Source: CAWJMD01 sp963700925
Lineage (GTDB): Bacteria; Actinomycetota; Actinomycetes; Actinomycetales; CAWJMD01
Reading direction: 5' to 3'
Assembly: GCA_963700925.1 (NCBI GenBank)
Contig: OY969553.1
Location: forward strand, 124,001 to 188,000
DNA: 64,000 nucleotides
In this document: piece after piece, positions 19,073 through 27,436 of the stretch
Position numbering within the stretch: the first letter of the stretch is position 1
How the letters are laid out: each line of letters opens with the position of its first letter
Notes under the pieces: model-generated
Database searches by the model: none
What the model was told of the DNA's origin: nothing
Seen by the model: the letters and a program-made list of their open reading frames with translations, nothing else
Position numbers and translations under genes: made by a program

Positions 19073-19078
19073 TAGGGT
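19073..19078 (+). promoter_or_regulatory. candidate -10 box for the aldo/keto reductase
   Basis: TAGGGT ends 7 bases before ATG 19086, again a leaderless spacing without a ribosome site of good quality. The evidence is position and similarity to TAnnnT only. Confidence 0.35.
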
Positions 19079-19085
19079 CGTGCGC

Positions 19086-20096
19086 ATGGACTTCCGCTAC
19101 CTGGGCAACTCAGGACTCAAGATCTCAGAAATCACCTACGGCAACTGGCTGACCCACGGGTCGCAGGTCGAGAACGACGTTGCCGCCAAGTGCGTGCAGG
19201 CGGCGCTCGACGCCGGGATCACGACATTCGACACCGCCGACGTGTACGCCAACACCAAGGCCGAGTCGGTTCTCGGTGAGGCGCTGGCCGGTGAGCGGCG
19301 CGAGTCGCTGGAGATCTTCACCAAGGTCTACTGGCCGACCGGGCCAGGCGGCCCCAACGACACCGGGCTCTCGCGCAAGCACATCATGGAGTCCATCCAC
19401 GGCTCCCTGAAGCGTCTGCAGACCGACTACGTCGACCTCTACCAGGCACACCGCTACGACACCGAGACCCCGCTCGAGGAGACGATGCAGGCGTTCGCCG
19501 ACATCGTCCGCCAGGGCAAGGCCCTCTACATCGGCGTGAGCGAGTGGACGGCGGACCAGATCCGCGACGGCGTCGCGCTGTCGAAGGAGCTGGGCTTCCA
19601 GCTGATCTCGAGCCAGCCTCAGTACTCGATGCTGTGGCGAGTGATCGAGGACGAGGTCGTCCCGACCAGCCGCGAGCTCGGTGTCTCCCAGATCGTGTGG
19701 TCCCCCATCGCCCAGGGCGTGCTGACCGGCAAGTACCTGCCCGGTCAGGCACCACCGGCCGGCTCGCGCGCCACCGACGAGAAGGGTGGCGCGAACATGA
19801 TCAAGCGGTTCATGAACGACGACGTCCTTTCCGCCGTGCAGAACCTGAAGCCGGTCGCCGACGAGCTCGACCTGACGATGGCGCAGCTCGCCGTCGCCTG
19901 GGTGCTGCAGAACGACAACGTGGCGGCCGCCCTGGTGGGCGCGTCGCGTCCGGAGCAGGTCGCGGAGAACGTCAAGGCGTCCGGCGTCGTCATCCCCGAC
20001 GAGCTGATGAAGCGCATCGACGACGCGCTCGGCGACGTCGTCGAGGGCGACGCGGCCAAGACCGCCGAGTCGGCCCCGCAGGCTCGCGTCGCGTAG
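19086..20096 (+). CDS. aldo/keto reductase (Kv-beta-like family)
   Basis: The 336-residue NADPH-dependent reductase has the AKR tetrad: Asp and Tyr in FDTADVYANTKAE, Lys in FTKVYWP, and His in LYQAHRYD. The C-terminal NADPH loop reads ALVGASRPEQVAENVKASG. The start MDFRYLGNSGLKIS matches the bacterial subgroup related to potassium-channel beta subunits. The upstream ATG at 19062 was rejected because it overlaps the promoter and adds only basic residues. Substrate is unknown. A 13-bp triplicate begins at its stop codon. Confidence 0.94.
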   Translation: MDFRYLGNSGLKISEITYGNWLTHGSQVENDVAAKCVQAALDAGITTFDTADVYANTKAESVLGEALAGERRESLEIFTKVYWPTGPGGPNDTGLSRKHIMESIHGSLKRLQTDYVDLYQAHRYDTETPLEETMQAFADIVRQGKALYIGVSEWTADQIRDGVALSKELGFQLISSQPQYSMLWRVIEDEVVPTSRELGVSQIVWSPIAQGVLTGKYLPGQAPPAGSRATDEKGGANMIKRFMNDDVLSAVQNLKPVADELDLTMAQLAVAWVLQNDNVAAALVGASRPEQVAENVKASGVVIPDELMKRIDDALGDVVEGDAAKTAESAPQARVA

Positions 20097-20132
20097 TCGC
20101 GCTGCCTAGTCGCGCTGCCTAGTCGCGCTGCC
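20094..20132. repeat. 13-bp tandem repeat, three perfect copies
   Basis: TAGTCGCGCTGCC is repeated three times from the aldo/keto reductase stop codon to the stop of the convergent small gene, so TAG codons recur in the same spacing. Confidence 0.9.
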
Positions 20133-20350
20133 TAGCGCGCCGGGCGCAGCGACATCGGCCCGTAGACGACGGAGTCGCCCTCCCACAGGGTCACCGCTTC
20201 GACGCCTTCGGCGAGCAGGTCCTGCCAGGTCTCGCCGACCCAGGTCTCGGCGTCGGCCTGTGCGGGGAAGCCCCGCTCGGGCGCGCTCGCCGGCGTGATG
20301 TCGGCGCCGTCAGCGTCGTGGTAGGTCCAGGTCCAGGTGATCGCCGTCAT
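20132..20350 (-). CDS. conserved small actinobacterial protein of unknown function
   Basis: This protein of 72 residues begins MTAITWTWTYHDADGADI, continues with FPAQADAETWVGETWQDLL, and ends VYGPMSLRPAR. I recognise the pattern (aromatic start, FPSQADAESW-like centre, YGPMSL end) as a conserved hypothetical protein of actinobacteria, with no known role. There is no signal sequence or membrane helix. ATG 20350 is preceded by AGGTGATC-like sequence of weak ribosome-site quality. It lies between convergent and same-strand neighbours with no functional link evident. Confidence 0.75.
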   Translation of the reverse strand: MTAITWTWTYHDADGADITPASAPERGFPAQADAETWVGETWQDLLAEGVEAVTLWEGDSVVYGPMSLRPAR

Positions 20351-20411
20351 GGCGACACGTTAGGGCCCGGGCGTACCACGGTCGCGCGGCGGCCGTCGTC
20401 TGTGAGCCGTG

Positions 20412-21494
20412 TCAGAGCTTCTGGTCCACGCCCGCGTCGTCGAACGTCGCGACCTCGGACAGCAGTCGCGCGGCGGCCTGCACCAGCGGCACGGCGAGGA
20501 CTGCACCCGACCCCTCGCCGAGTCTCAGGCCCAGGTCGAGCAGAGGTTCGAGCCCGAGCATCTGCAGGGCCAACGTGGCCCCGGGCTCGGTCGAGCGGTG
20601 CCCGGAGACCCAGTGGTCGACCGCGTGCGCGCACATCAGCTGGGCCACCAGTGCCGCGGAGCACGTGATCACGCCGTCCAGCACGACAGGTACGCGGGCC
20701 GCAGCCGATCCCAGCAGGAAGCCGGCGATCGCCGCGTGCTCGAAGCCGCCGATCGCTGCAACCAGTCCGACCGGGTCGGCCGACCGGTCGATCACGGCGT
20801 CCGCGTGCACGTCGAGGGCGGTCTCGATCGTGTCGACCTTGAGCCTCCACGTCGCGTCGTCGATGCCCGTCCCGCGTCCGGTCGCACGCTCTGCGCCGGC
20901 CCCGGTGATGGCGGCGATGAGGGCAGCCGACGAGGTGGTGTTGGCGATGCCCATGTCTCCGGCGACCAGCAGGCGGTGGCCTGCGGCGACCATGTCGGTC
21001 GCCACCGTGATGCCAACGGCAAGGGCACGCTCGGCCTGTGCTCGCGTCATCGCCGGCCCGGTGGACAGGTCCGCTGTGCCGCGAGACACCTTGCGGTCCA
21101 AGAGACCTGGGCGCGCTGCGAGGTCTCCCGCCACGCCGACGTCGACCACGCTCACCGCGGCACCCACCTGGCGGGCCAGCGCGTTGACGACCGCGCGCTC
21201 GGCGGTGAACGTCGACACCATCTGCGCGGTGACCTCCTGGGGCCAAGGGCTCACTCCCCGGGCGTGGACGCCGTGGTCGCCGGCGAAGACGACGACGCCG
21301 GTGGGCTCGACGACCGGCGGGCACTCACCGGTCGAGGCGGAGAGCCTCACCGACAGGTCCTCCAGCACACCCATCGAGCCGGGGGGCTTGGTGAGCTGCG
21401 CCTGCCGCCGCCTCGCAGCCTCCGCGGCATCGCGGTTGCCAGGGGCGATCGCGGCGACGGTGTTCGCGATCAGGTTCGAGTCGGTCCGGGACAA
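20412..21494 (-). CDS. cobT: nicotinate-nucleotide-dimethylbenzimidazole phosphoribosyltransferase
   Basis: The 360-residue enzyme makes alpha-ribazole phosphate for the lower ligand of cobalamin. Motifs include LTKPPGSMGVLEDL, FAGDHGVHARGVSPWPQEV, GDMGIANTTSSAAL and the catalytic Glu in GEGSGAVLAVPL. The start is TTG 21494, placed 6 bases after GGAGGT; this gives the usual family length, and the longer open frame upstream is the shadow of the next gene. It overlaps the CobC-like gene by 25 bases, so the two are cotranscribed. No other cobalamin genes are in view. Confidence 0.9.
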   Translation of the reverse strand: MSRTDSNLIANTVAAIAPGNRDAAEAARRRQAQLTKPPGSMGVLEDLSVRLSASTGECPPVVEPTGVVVFAGDHGVHARGVSPWPQEVTAQMVSTFTAERAVVNALARQVGAAVSVVDVGVAGDLAARPGLLDRKVSRGTADLSTGPAMTRAQAERALAVGITVATDMVAAGHRLLVAGDMGIANTTSSAALIAAITGAGAERATGRGTGIDDATWRLKVDTIETALDVHADAVIDRSADPVGLVAAIGGFEHAAIAGFLLGSAAARVPVVLDGVITCSAALVAQLMCAHAVDHWVSGHRSTEPGATLALQMLGLEPLLDLGLRLGEGSGAVLAVPLVQAAARLLSEVATFDDAGVDQKL

Positions 21495-22651
21495 CAGGTG
21501 ACCTCCGGGCTGTTGTAGACGTGCGGATCTGGACAGAGGTCGTCGAGGTCGTCGAGGTCGTCGAGGTCGTCGAGGTCGTTGAGGCAGGAGTCGAGGGCGA
21601 TGGCCAGGGCATCGCGGACGGTCGCGCCGCGCGCCGAGACCCGCAGGTAGTCGTGCCCCAGACCTGGGAAGGTATCGCACCGCCTCACCGCGATTCCCTT
21701 CTCCCGCAAGGCGACCCGAAGCTGTGCCGCGCGGGGGTGGCGCGCCAGCACGAACGGTGCCTGTGGCGGTGCCACCACGAATCCGCGGGCTCTGAGCAGG
21801 CCCGCGGTTGCGAGGGCGTCGCGGAGGCCCAGGAGCGCGTCACGGTCGACCTCGGCCCTGGCCTCGGCGGTGCAGCACGCGACGGTCGCCGCCAGCGCCG
21901 GCGTGGACACGGACCACGGCGGCTGCACGTCCGCCATGCGCGCGACGATCGACCGGTCGCCGACCACGTAGCCGGCACGCAGCCCGGCCAGGCCCCAGGC
22001 CTTGGTGAGGCTTCGGACCACGAGCACACCCGGGAGGTCTCGAGCTCCGGCGAGCGATCCGGGCTCCCCCGGCACGCAGTCGAGGAAGGCCTCGTCGACG
22101 ACGAGCACACGGCCCGGCCGCGCAAGGTCGCGCAGCGTGTCGCCCGCGTGGAGCACGGAGGTCGGGTTCGTCGGGTTGCCGACGACGACGAGGTCGGCCT
22201 CGGGCGGCACGTCCGATGCTCGAAGAGCGAACCCCTCGTTCGCCCTCAGCACGACACGACGCACGGCGTGCCCTGCGAGCTGCAGAGCTTGCTCGGGCTC
22301 GGTGAACTGAGGGTGCACCACGACGGCGTGGTGCACGTCGACACCCGGTCGCAACGCACGCGCCAGCAGCGTGAACGCCTCTGCCGCACCGTTTGTCACG
22401 AGCACCTCGCTGACATCGCGCCCGTGACGGCGGGCCACGGCCTCCGTCGCAGCGGTGCTGTCCGGGTAGGCGGCGACATCACGGAGCGAGTCGGCGAGGA
22501 TCGTCGCCAGCCAGGGCGGCGGCGCAGCTCGACGCACGTTCACGGCCAGGTCGAGGAGGCCGCCCGAGACCTCGCGGTCGCCGTGATGACGTAGGTCGAA
22601 TGCCTGTCCGGCTTCAGTCGACACCGGAGCTCCCGCCATACCGTCGGACAT
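21470..22651 (-). CDS. cobC: CobC/HisC-like PLP aminotransferase (probable cobalamin side-chain enzyme)
   Basis: The 393-residue class I/II aminotransferase-fold protein starts at ATG 22651. PLP-site motifs are NPTNPT, VVDEAF and SLTKAWGLAGLRAG, with the lysine in SLTK. It resembles the actinobacterial Rv2231c-type proteins annotated CobC, related to threonine-phosphate decarboxylase CobD. The overlap with cobT supports a cobalamin role, though histidinol-phosphate aminotransferase cannot be excluded from sequence alone. The C-terminus is unusual: a repeated Leu-Asp-Asp run coded by 9-bp repeats, followed by about 20 residues that read over the start of cobT. Confidence 0.83.
   Translation of the reverse strand: MSDGMAGAPVSTEAGQAFDLRHHGDREVSGGLLDLAVNVRRAAPPPWLATILADSLRDVAAYPDSTAATEAVARRHGRDVSEVLVTNGAAEAFTLLARALRPGVDVHHAVVVHPQFTEPEQALQLAGHAVRRVVLRANEGFALRASDVPPEADLVVVGNPTNPTSVLHAGDTLRDLARPGRVLVVDEAFLDCVPGEPGSLAGARDLPGVLVVRSLTKAWGLAGLRAGYVVGDRSIVARMADVQPPWSVSTPALAATVACCTAEARAEVDRDALLGLRDALATAGLLRARGFVVAPPQAPFVLARHPRAAQLRVALREKGIAVRRCDTFPGLGHDYLRVSARGATVRDALAIALDSCLNDLDDLDDLDDLDDLCPDPHVYNSPEVTCCPGPTRT
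21536..21580. repeat. 9-bp tandem repeat in the 3' end of the CobC-like gene
   Basis: GAGGTCGTC occurs four times perfectly and once with a single change. On the minus strand it encodes a Leu-Asp-Asp run at the protein's C-terminus. Confidence 0.9.
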
Positions 22652-22686
22652 CGACCCCAGCCTAGTGGGAGTGCTCGACGGTGGGC

Positions 22687-23124
22687 TCAGGAGGCGACGA
22701 GGAACTCGGCCAGCCGGTCGAGGCAGTCGTTCCAGCCCTGCTCGTGTCGAGCGGTCTCGTCGGCGTCGCGGTTCTCGGTGTGGGTGACCGACAGGATGGT
22801 GCCGGCGGCACGCCTGTCGGCCGAGTCGACCTGCACGACAACGCGTGTCGCGTGCGCGTCCCCGTCCCACTGCCAGGTGAGGTCGAGGTAGCCGGGACCG
22901 TCGTCCTCAGGCAGCCGCACGGCCCGGTACGTGCCGGAGAAGCCGGCGTCGGCGACCTCGCTGCGCACCGAGAACCGCCCACCTTCACGGGGGTCGGTGC
23001 GTACGACGGTCTGCAGGTGGGGCGGCCACATCCACTGCGCCCAGCGGTCCGCGTCGGTGAAGGCGGCGAGCACCTCGGCCGGCTCGGGCGCGAACTGCCG
23101 CACCACTCGCGCGTCTTCGGCCAT
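22687..23124 (-). CDS. SRPBCC (AHSA1/START-like) domain protein
   Basis: The 145-residue protein fits the activator-of-Hsp90-like SRPBCC fold. It opens with VVRQFAPEPAEVLAAFTDADRW, has a mid-region GGRFSVRSEV and a Trp-rich strand LDLTWQWDGD, and ends with the family helix GWNDCLDRLAEFL. These small proteins bind hydrophobic ligands, but none can be named. The start is ATG 23124; the frame upstream of it is Arg-rich and noncoding in appearance. It diverges from the DUF2332 gene. Confidence 0.9.
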   Translation of the reverse strand: MAEDARVVRQFAPEPAEVLAAFTDADRWAQWMWPPHLQTVVRTDPREGGRFSVRSEVADAGFSGTYRAVRLPEDDGPGYLDLTWQWDGDAHATRVVVQVDSADRRAAGTILSVTHTENRDADETARHEQGWNDCLDRLAEFLVAS

Positions 23125-23266
23125 CTGGGCTCTCCTCGTGGCGGTCTCGCACGTCCGCGCCCTGCGGGTGTGGCGTCGCCGCTGGAGTGAGCGTGACGCA
23201 CCCTGGCTCGCCGGTCCAGCACCCCGGCCGCGCAACTACCGCGACCTTGCTGGCACGCTGGCGCCC

Positions 23267-24274
23267 GTGGACGGCGAGCCCAGCCCCGGGTCCCGGGAGC
23301 ACGTGGCCGAGCGGTACCGACGCTGGGCGGACGTCGAGGCGCACGGCATGTCACCCGCCTACGAGCGGCTGGCGCTGGCGGTGGCGGAGCGTCCCGACGT
23401 GCTGGACCTGCTGCTGCGGGTCGAGCGTCCGCGACGCCAGCCAAACCTCTTCTTCGGTGCGCTCCGGTGGCACGGCGCTCCCGTCCTCGACCCTGCCGCC
23501 GCTCTCGACTGGGCGGTGGCACACCCCGATGCCGTCACCGAGGTGCTGACGACCCGCCGCACTCAGACCAACGAGGCGGCGCGGTGCGCCCTTCTGCTGC
23601 CTGCGCTGGCACGCCTCGAGGCTGAGGGACGTCCTCTCGCCCTCGTCGAGATCGGCGCGAGCGCCGGACTGTGCCTGCTGCCGGACCGGTGGCGGTACCG
23701 GTACCACGTGTCGGAACCCGCTGGCGCTGAAGATGTTCACGAGCTGGGCCCGTCCGACAGCCCGGTGGTGATCGACTGCGACGTGCATGGCGACGCCCCT
23801 CTCCCGCACGCGGTCCCCGCCATCGGCTGGCGAGCCGGTCTCGACCTGGCCCCCGTCGACGTGAGCGACCCAGACGCGCGGCGGTGGCTGGAATGCCTGG
23901 TCTGGCCCGAGCACACCGACCGAGCCGCGCGCCTGCGTGCTGCGCTCGAGGTCGCAGCCGCCGACCCGCCTCCCATCCACCAAGGCGACGCCACCACCGA
24001 CCTCGCCGCTCTGCTCGACCAGGTACCCGACGGGATGACCACGGTCGTCACCCACACCGCTGCCCTCGTCTACCTGAGCGACGACGGCCGCCAAGCGGTG
24101 CTGGACCTCCTGCGCGCCCGCGGCGTGCACCGTTTGGGCGCCGAGGGAGGGTCCGTGATCGCGGGCCTCGGGCCCCCGCCACCCGAGCGCGAGCGCGCAC
24201 AGTTCTGGCTGACCCTGGACGACGAGGTCCTTGCTGCCTGCCAGCCGCACGGACGCTGGCTGGCCTGGGTGTAA
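23267..24274 (+). CDS. DUF2332 family protein
   Basis: The 335-residue protein from GTG 23267 matches DUF2332. It has REHVAERYRRWADVEAHGMSP near the N-terminus, then PNLFFGALRWHG, TQTNEAARCALLLPAL, VEIGASAGLCLLPDRW and a C-terminal GGSVIAGLGPP. Family members look like degenerate methyltransferases because of the IGASAGLCL glycine motif, but no activity is known. No signal or membrane segment is present. It is convergent with the PH-domain gene, 5 bases apart, and has no partner gene. Confidence 0.88.
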   Translation: MDGEPSPGSREHVAERYRRWADVEAHGMSPAYERLALAVAERPDVLDLLLRVERPRRQPNLFFGALRWHGAPVLDPAAALDWAVAHPDAVTEVLTTRRTQTNEAARCALLLPALARLEAEGRPLALVEIGASAGLCLLPDRWRYRYHVSEPAGAEDVHELGPSDSPVVIDCDVHGDAPLPHAVPAIGWRAGLDLAPVDVSDPDARRWLECLVWPEHTDRAARLRAALEVAAADPPPIHQGDATTDLAALLDQVPDGMTTVVTHTAALVYLSDDGRQAVLDLLRARGVHRLGAEGGSVIAGLGPPPPERERAQFWLTLDDEVLAACQPHGRWLAWV

Positions 24275-24279
24275 GTCAG

Positions 24280-24726
24280 CTACGGCTCTGCTGGCGGGCC
24301 GTCCGGGCGTGAGTGCCGCTCGACGAGGGTCGCCAGGCGGCGTGACTCGGCCACGCCGCGCTCGCCGTCGGAGCGCTGGATGGCCATCACCGCGAGGGTG
24401 TCGCCGTCGTCGAGGTCGAGCTGCACCCATGGACGGTCGCCGAACCGCACGTAGACGATCTGCGCCCACTCGAGCCGGCGTCCGAAGACAAGGTTGCGAA
24501 CCACCAGCCCCTCGGCCGAAGGAACCGCGCGAACTCCGGCCTGTCGCAACAGGAACCACACGATCAGCGCGCAGACGACGACGAACCCGGCGCGGTCTGC
24601 CAGGGAGAACCGTGACGGGGCGAGCACCGCGATCGCCACCGCCGCCACGGCAACCGCTGCGCTGAACGCCAGGGCAACGCGCCGCGTTCGCCTCGGGGCG
24701 AACGGCGTGTACTGAGCCTCGTCCAT
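24280..24726 (-). CDS. PH-domain membrane protein
   Basis: The 148-residue protein has two adjacent membrane helices at about 17-35 and 43-62. A bacterial PH-like domain follows at about 63-135, with GLVVRNLVFGRRLEWAQIV and WVQLDLDDGDTLAVMAIQR. Such small proteins are often found after hisG in actinobacteria; their role is not established. The ATG at 24726 is only 6 bases from the hisG stop, so it is probably the last gene of the rpe-hisE-hisG unit. Confidence 0.88.
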   Translation of the reverse strand: MDEAQYTPFAPRRTRRVALAFSAAVAVAAVAIAVLAPSRFSLADRAGFVVVCALIVWFLLRQAGVRAVPSAEGLVVRNLVFGRRLEWAQIVYVRFGDRPWVQLDLDDGDTLAVMAIQRSDGERGVAESRRLATLVERHSRPDGPPAEP

Positions 24727-24732
24727 CGACCG

Positions 24733-25578
24733 TCAGATCCGGCAGGCGTGGATCGTGGTCACGAGGATCGCGCGGGCACCGAGCTCGTACAGCTCGTCCA
24801 TCACCTGGTTCGTCTGGCGGCGAGGCACCATCGAGCGGACGGCAACCCAGCCCTTCTCGTGCAGCGGCGAGACCGTGGGCGACTCCAGCCCGGGCGTGAG
24901 GGCGCAGGCCGCCTCGACCAGGTCCTCGCTCACGTCGTAGTCCATCATCACGTACTGCCTCGCGACGAGAACCCCCTGGAGCCGCCGCTGAAGCACCTCG
25001 ATGCCCTCTGGCGCAGGCGTTTCCGCCCGGCGGATCAGCACCGCCTCGGACTCCAGGATGGGGTCGCCGAACACGGCCAGGCCGGCGCCTCGCAGGGTGG
25101 CGCCGGTCGAGACGACGTCGGCGATGACGTCGGCCACGCCGAGCTGCACGGCGCTCTCGACCGCCCCGTCGAGGCGCACGACCTCCGCCTGCACCCCGTG
25201 GGCAGCGAGGTGTGAGCGCACGAGCCCGTCGTAGCTGGTGGCGACACGATGACCGTTGACGTCGGCCAGCTGCGACGCCACGCCCGGGGCGGCCGCGAAC
25301 CGGAAGGTGGACTGCCCGAAGTCGAGACCCATCACCTCGGTGGCCGGTGCCTGGGAGTCGAGCAGGAGGTCACGACCGGTGATGCCCACGTCGAGGGTTC
25401 CCGAGCCCACGTACACGGCGATGTCGCGTGGGCGCAGGAAGAAGAACTCGACGTCGTTCACCGGGTCGGCCAGAACGAGCTGGCGCGAGTCGCGCCGGGA
25501 CGCGTAGCCCGCCTCGGCTAGCATCAGCGAAGCGTCCTCGGACAGGGATCCCTTGTTGGGGACGGCGATACGGAGCAC
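24733..25578 (-). CDS. hisG: ATP phosphoribosyltransferase (long form)
   Basis: The 281-residue enzyme catalyses the first step of histidine synthesis, joining PRPP and ATP. It starts MLRIAVPNKGSLSEDASLML and contains the PRPP-binding segment ADVIADVVSTGATLRGAGL. The C-terminal 75 residues (VMMDYDVSEDL to the end) form the ACT-like regulatory domain of the long form, which binds histidine for feedback inhibition. It follows hisE by about 70 bases on the same strand; the other his genes are elsewhere. Confidence 0.97.
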   Translation of the reverse strand: MLRIAVPNKGSLSEDASLMLAEAGYASRRDSRQLVLADPVNDVEFFFLRPRDIAVYVGSGTLDVGITGRDLLLDSQAPATEVMGLDFGQSTFRFAAAPGVASQLADVNGHRVATSYDGLVRSHLAAHGVQAEVVRLDGAVESAVQLGVADVIADVVSTGATLRGAGLAVFGDPILESEAVLIRRAETPAPEGIEVLQRRLQGVLVARQYVMMDYDVSEDLVEAACALTPGLESPTVSPLHEKGWVAVRSMVPRRQTNQVMDELYELGARAILVTTIHACRI

Positions 25579-25646
25579 GAGATCTCCTCGTGGGTCAGGG
25601 TTTTCGAGTGAGGTTGCGAGCAGGTGGGTAGGCGCGGGGCCGCCGC

Positions 25647-25910
25647 TCAGAGATGGGCGTACACGTCGTCGGGCGTCAGGCCCCGGGCGAGCATCAGCAC
25701 CTGCAGGTGGTAGACGAGCTGGGAGATCTCCTCGGCCGTGCGCTCAGGGCTCTCGTACTCCGCGGCCATCCAGACCTCGGCGGCCTCCTCGACGACCTTC
25801 TTGCCGATCGCGTGCACGCCGGCGTCGAGGGCTGCGACCGTTCCCGAGCCCGCGGGCCGCGTGGCAGCCCGGTCGCTCAGCTCGGCGAACAGCTCGTCGA
25901 AGGTCTTCAC
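25647..25910 (-). CDS. hisE: phosphoribosyl-ATP diphosphatase
   Basis: The 87-residue all-alpha MazG-like enzyme hydrolyses PR-ATP to PR-AMP, the second histidine step. It begins MKTFDELFAELSDR and carries the metal-site helices IGKKVVEEAAEVWMAA and EISQLVYHLQVLMLARG. It is a stand-alone HisE rather than an HisIE fusion, as is typical of actinobacteria. It lies between rpe and hisG with short gaps, in the usual hisE-hisG order. Confidence 0.97.
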   Translation of the reverse strand: MKTFDELFAELSDRAATRPAGSGTVAALDAGVHAIGKKVVEEAAEVWMAAEYESPERTAEEISQLVYHLQVLMLARGLTPDDVYAHL

Positions 25911-25919
25911 GCGCCGAGG

Positions 25920-26612
25920 TTACCGGCCGGGCGCGGTCGTACCCGCGCCGGCACCGCACGCGGCGGACGCCAGCGCCCGCAGCTGGGCCACGGCCTCGGC
26001 CGCGTTGTCGGCGCCGTAGACGGCCGACCCTGCCACGAACACGTCGGCCCCGGCCTCGGCAGCGCGCTCGATGGTCTCGGTCGTGACGCCACCGTCGACC
26101 TGCAGCCAGACGTCGAGTCCCGAGCCGGCGATGGCGGCTCGCGCGCGCCGGATCTTGGGCAGGCACACGTCCAGGAACGCCTGGCCGCCGAACCCCGGTT
26201 CCACCGTCATGACCAGCAGCATGTCGATCTCACCGAGCAGGTCGACGTACGGCTCGACCGGCGTCGCCGGGCGCAGCGCCATGCCCGCGCGGGCACCGAG
26301 GCGGCGCAGCTCGCGGGCCAGCCGCACCGGGGCGGTGGCCGCCTCGACGTGGAAGGTCACCGACTTCGCACCCGCTTCCGCGTACCCGGGTGCCCAGCGG
26401 TCGGGGTCCTCGATCATCAGGTGACAGTCGATCGGCACCGGGCTGGCCTGCACGAGTCGCTCGACCACCGGCAGGCCGAGGGTCAGGTTCGGCACGAAGT
26501 GCCCGTCCATCACATCGACGTGCGCCCAGTCGGCGGACGCGATCCGACCCAGCTCGCCGCGCAGGTCGGCGAAATCGCTGCTGAGGATGCTCGGGGAGAT
26601 CTGGACGCCCAT
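25920..26612 (-). CDS. rpe: ribulose-phosphate 3-epimerase
   Basis: The 230-residue TIM-barrel enzyme interconverts ribulose 5-phosphate and xylulose 5-phosphate. Signatures are ISPSILSSDFADL, HVDVMDGHFVPNLTLG (metal His and catalytic Asp), DCHLMIEDP, VMTVEPGFGGQAFL and LQVDGGVTTETI (second catalytic Asp). ATG 26612 was chosen because the product starts MGVQISPSIL as in the family. The gene ends 10 bases before hisE, so pentose-phosphate and histidine genes share a transcript here. Confidence 0.97.
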   Translation of the reverse strand: MGVQISPSILSSDFADLRGELGRIASADWAHVDVMDGHFVPNLTLGLPVVERLVQASPVPIDCHLMIEDPDRWAPGYAEAGAKSVTFHVEAATAPVRLARELRRLGARAGMALRPATPVEPYVDLLGEIDMLLVMTVEPGFGGQAFLDVCLPKIRRARAAIAGSGLDVWLQVDGGVTTETIERAAEAGADVFVAGSAVYGADNAAEAVAQLRALASAACGAGAGTTAPGR

Positions 26613-26632
26613 GACGGCGACCCTATCCGGGC

Positions 26633-27436
26633 CTAGGCGAGACCTCTGTTGCTGGAGTCCACGCGCCGAGCGACGACGAAGACCCGCTGGAAGGGAAGGA
26701 CGGTCCCGTACGAGCGCGCGGGGTACGCGGCCCGCAGTGCCGCCTTGAACTCGGCGACGAAGGCCGTCCGCAGGTTCTCCGGCAGGGCCTGCATGACCGG
26801 ACGTGCACCCGTACCGGAGATCCAGTCGAACACCGGGTCGTCGCCGTGCAGCACGTGCAGGTACGTCGTCTCCCACACGTCCAGCGCCCATCCGGGACGG
26901 CTCAGCAGATCGAGAAAGGTGGTCGGGTCGACCCCGCGAGGCAGGTGCAGTACCTCGGTGAACCGGGCGTAGGGGTCACGCGACGAGATCTCGTGCAGCA
27001 GAACGTGACTGGGCTCGGCGAAGTTGTTCGGCACCTGGAACGCGAGGGCGCCGCCAGGGGCGACGTGCTCGCGCAGCCTCGCGACCGTGGCCAGCGGGTC
27101 CGGCAGCCACTGCAGCGTGGCGTTGGAGATGACCAGGTCTACCGGTTCGTCGGGAGCCCACTCCGAGACGTCAGCGATCAGGTACCGCGCACGCGAGTCG
27201 GTGTTGCCGGCCACTGCTCGCTCTATCATCTCGACCGACGAGTCCACCCCGAGGACGTCGGCATCGGGCCAGCGGCCACGCAGCACCTCGGTGAGATGCC
27301 CTGGGCCGCAACCCAGGTCAACGATCGTGCCGGGCACGCCCTCGACGCGAGCGACAAGGTCGACGAACGGTCGCGACCGCTCGTCGGCGAAGGCGAGGTA
27401 CGTCTGCGGGTTCCAGCGCACCGCGTTCGGAGTCAC
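26633..27436 (-). CDS. tam: trans-aconitate 2-methyltransferase-like SAM methyltransferase
   Basis: The 267-residue class I methyltransferase starts at GTG 27436 with WNPQTYLAFADERSRPFVDL, the usual Tam opening. Motif I is VDLGCGPGHLTEVL, followed by GVDSSVEMIERA and ISNATLQWLPD, all characteristic of Tam. It would methylate trans-aconitate, a by-product of the TCA cycle. The start overlaps the stop of the PIG-L deacetylase gene (GTGA). The upstream extension of the open frame is basic and lacks similarity. Confidence 0.92.
   Translation of the reverse strand: MTPNAVRWNPQTYLAFADERSRPFVDLVARVEGVPGTIVDLGCGPGHLTEVLRGRWPDADVLGVDSSVEMIERAVAGNTDSRARYLIADVSEWAPDEPVDLVISNATLQWLPDPLATVARLREHVAPGGALAFQVPNNFAEPSHVLLHEISSRDPYARFTEVLHLPRGVDPTTFLDLLSRPGWALDVWETTYLHVLHGDDPVFDWISGTGARPVMQALPENLRTAFVAEFKAALRAAYPARSYGTVLPFQRVFVVARRVDSSNRGLA

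Noticed and set aside
22652..22686. Possible cobalamin riboswitch before cobC-cobT
   Set aside because: Only 35 bases separate the gene from its neighbour; a cobalamin riboswitch needs about 200.
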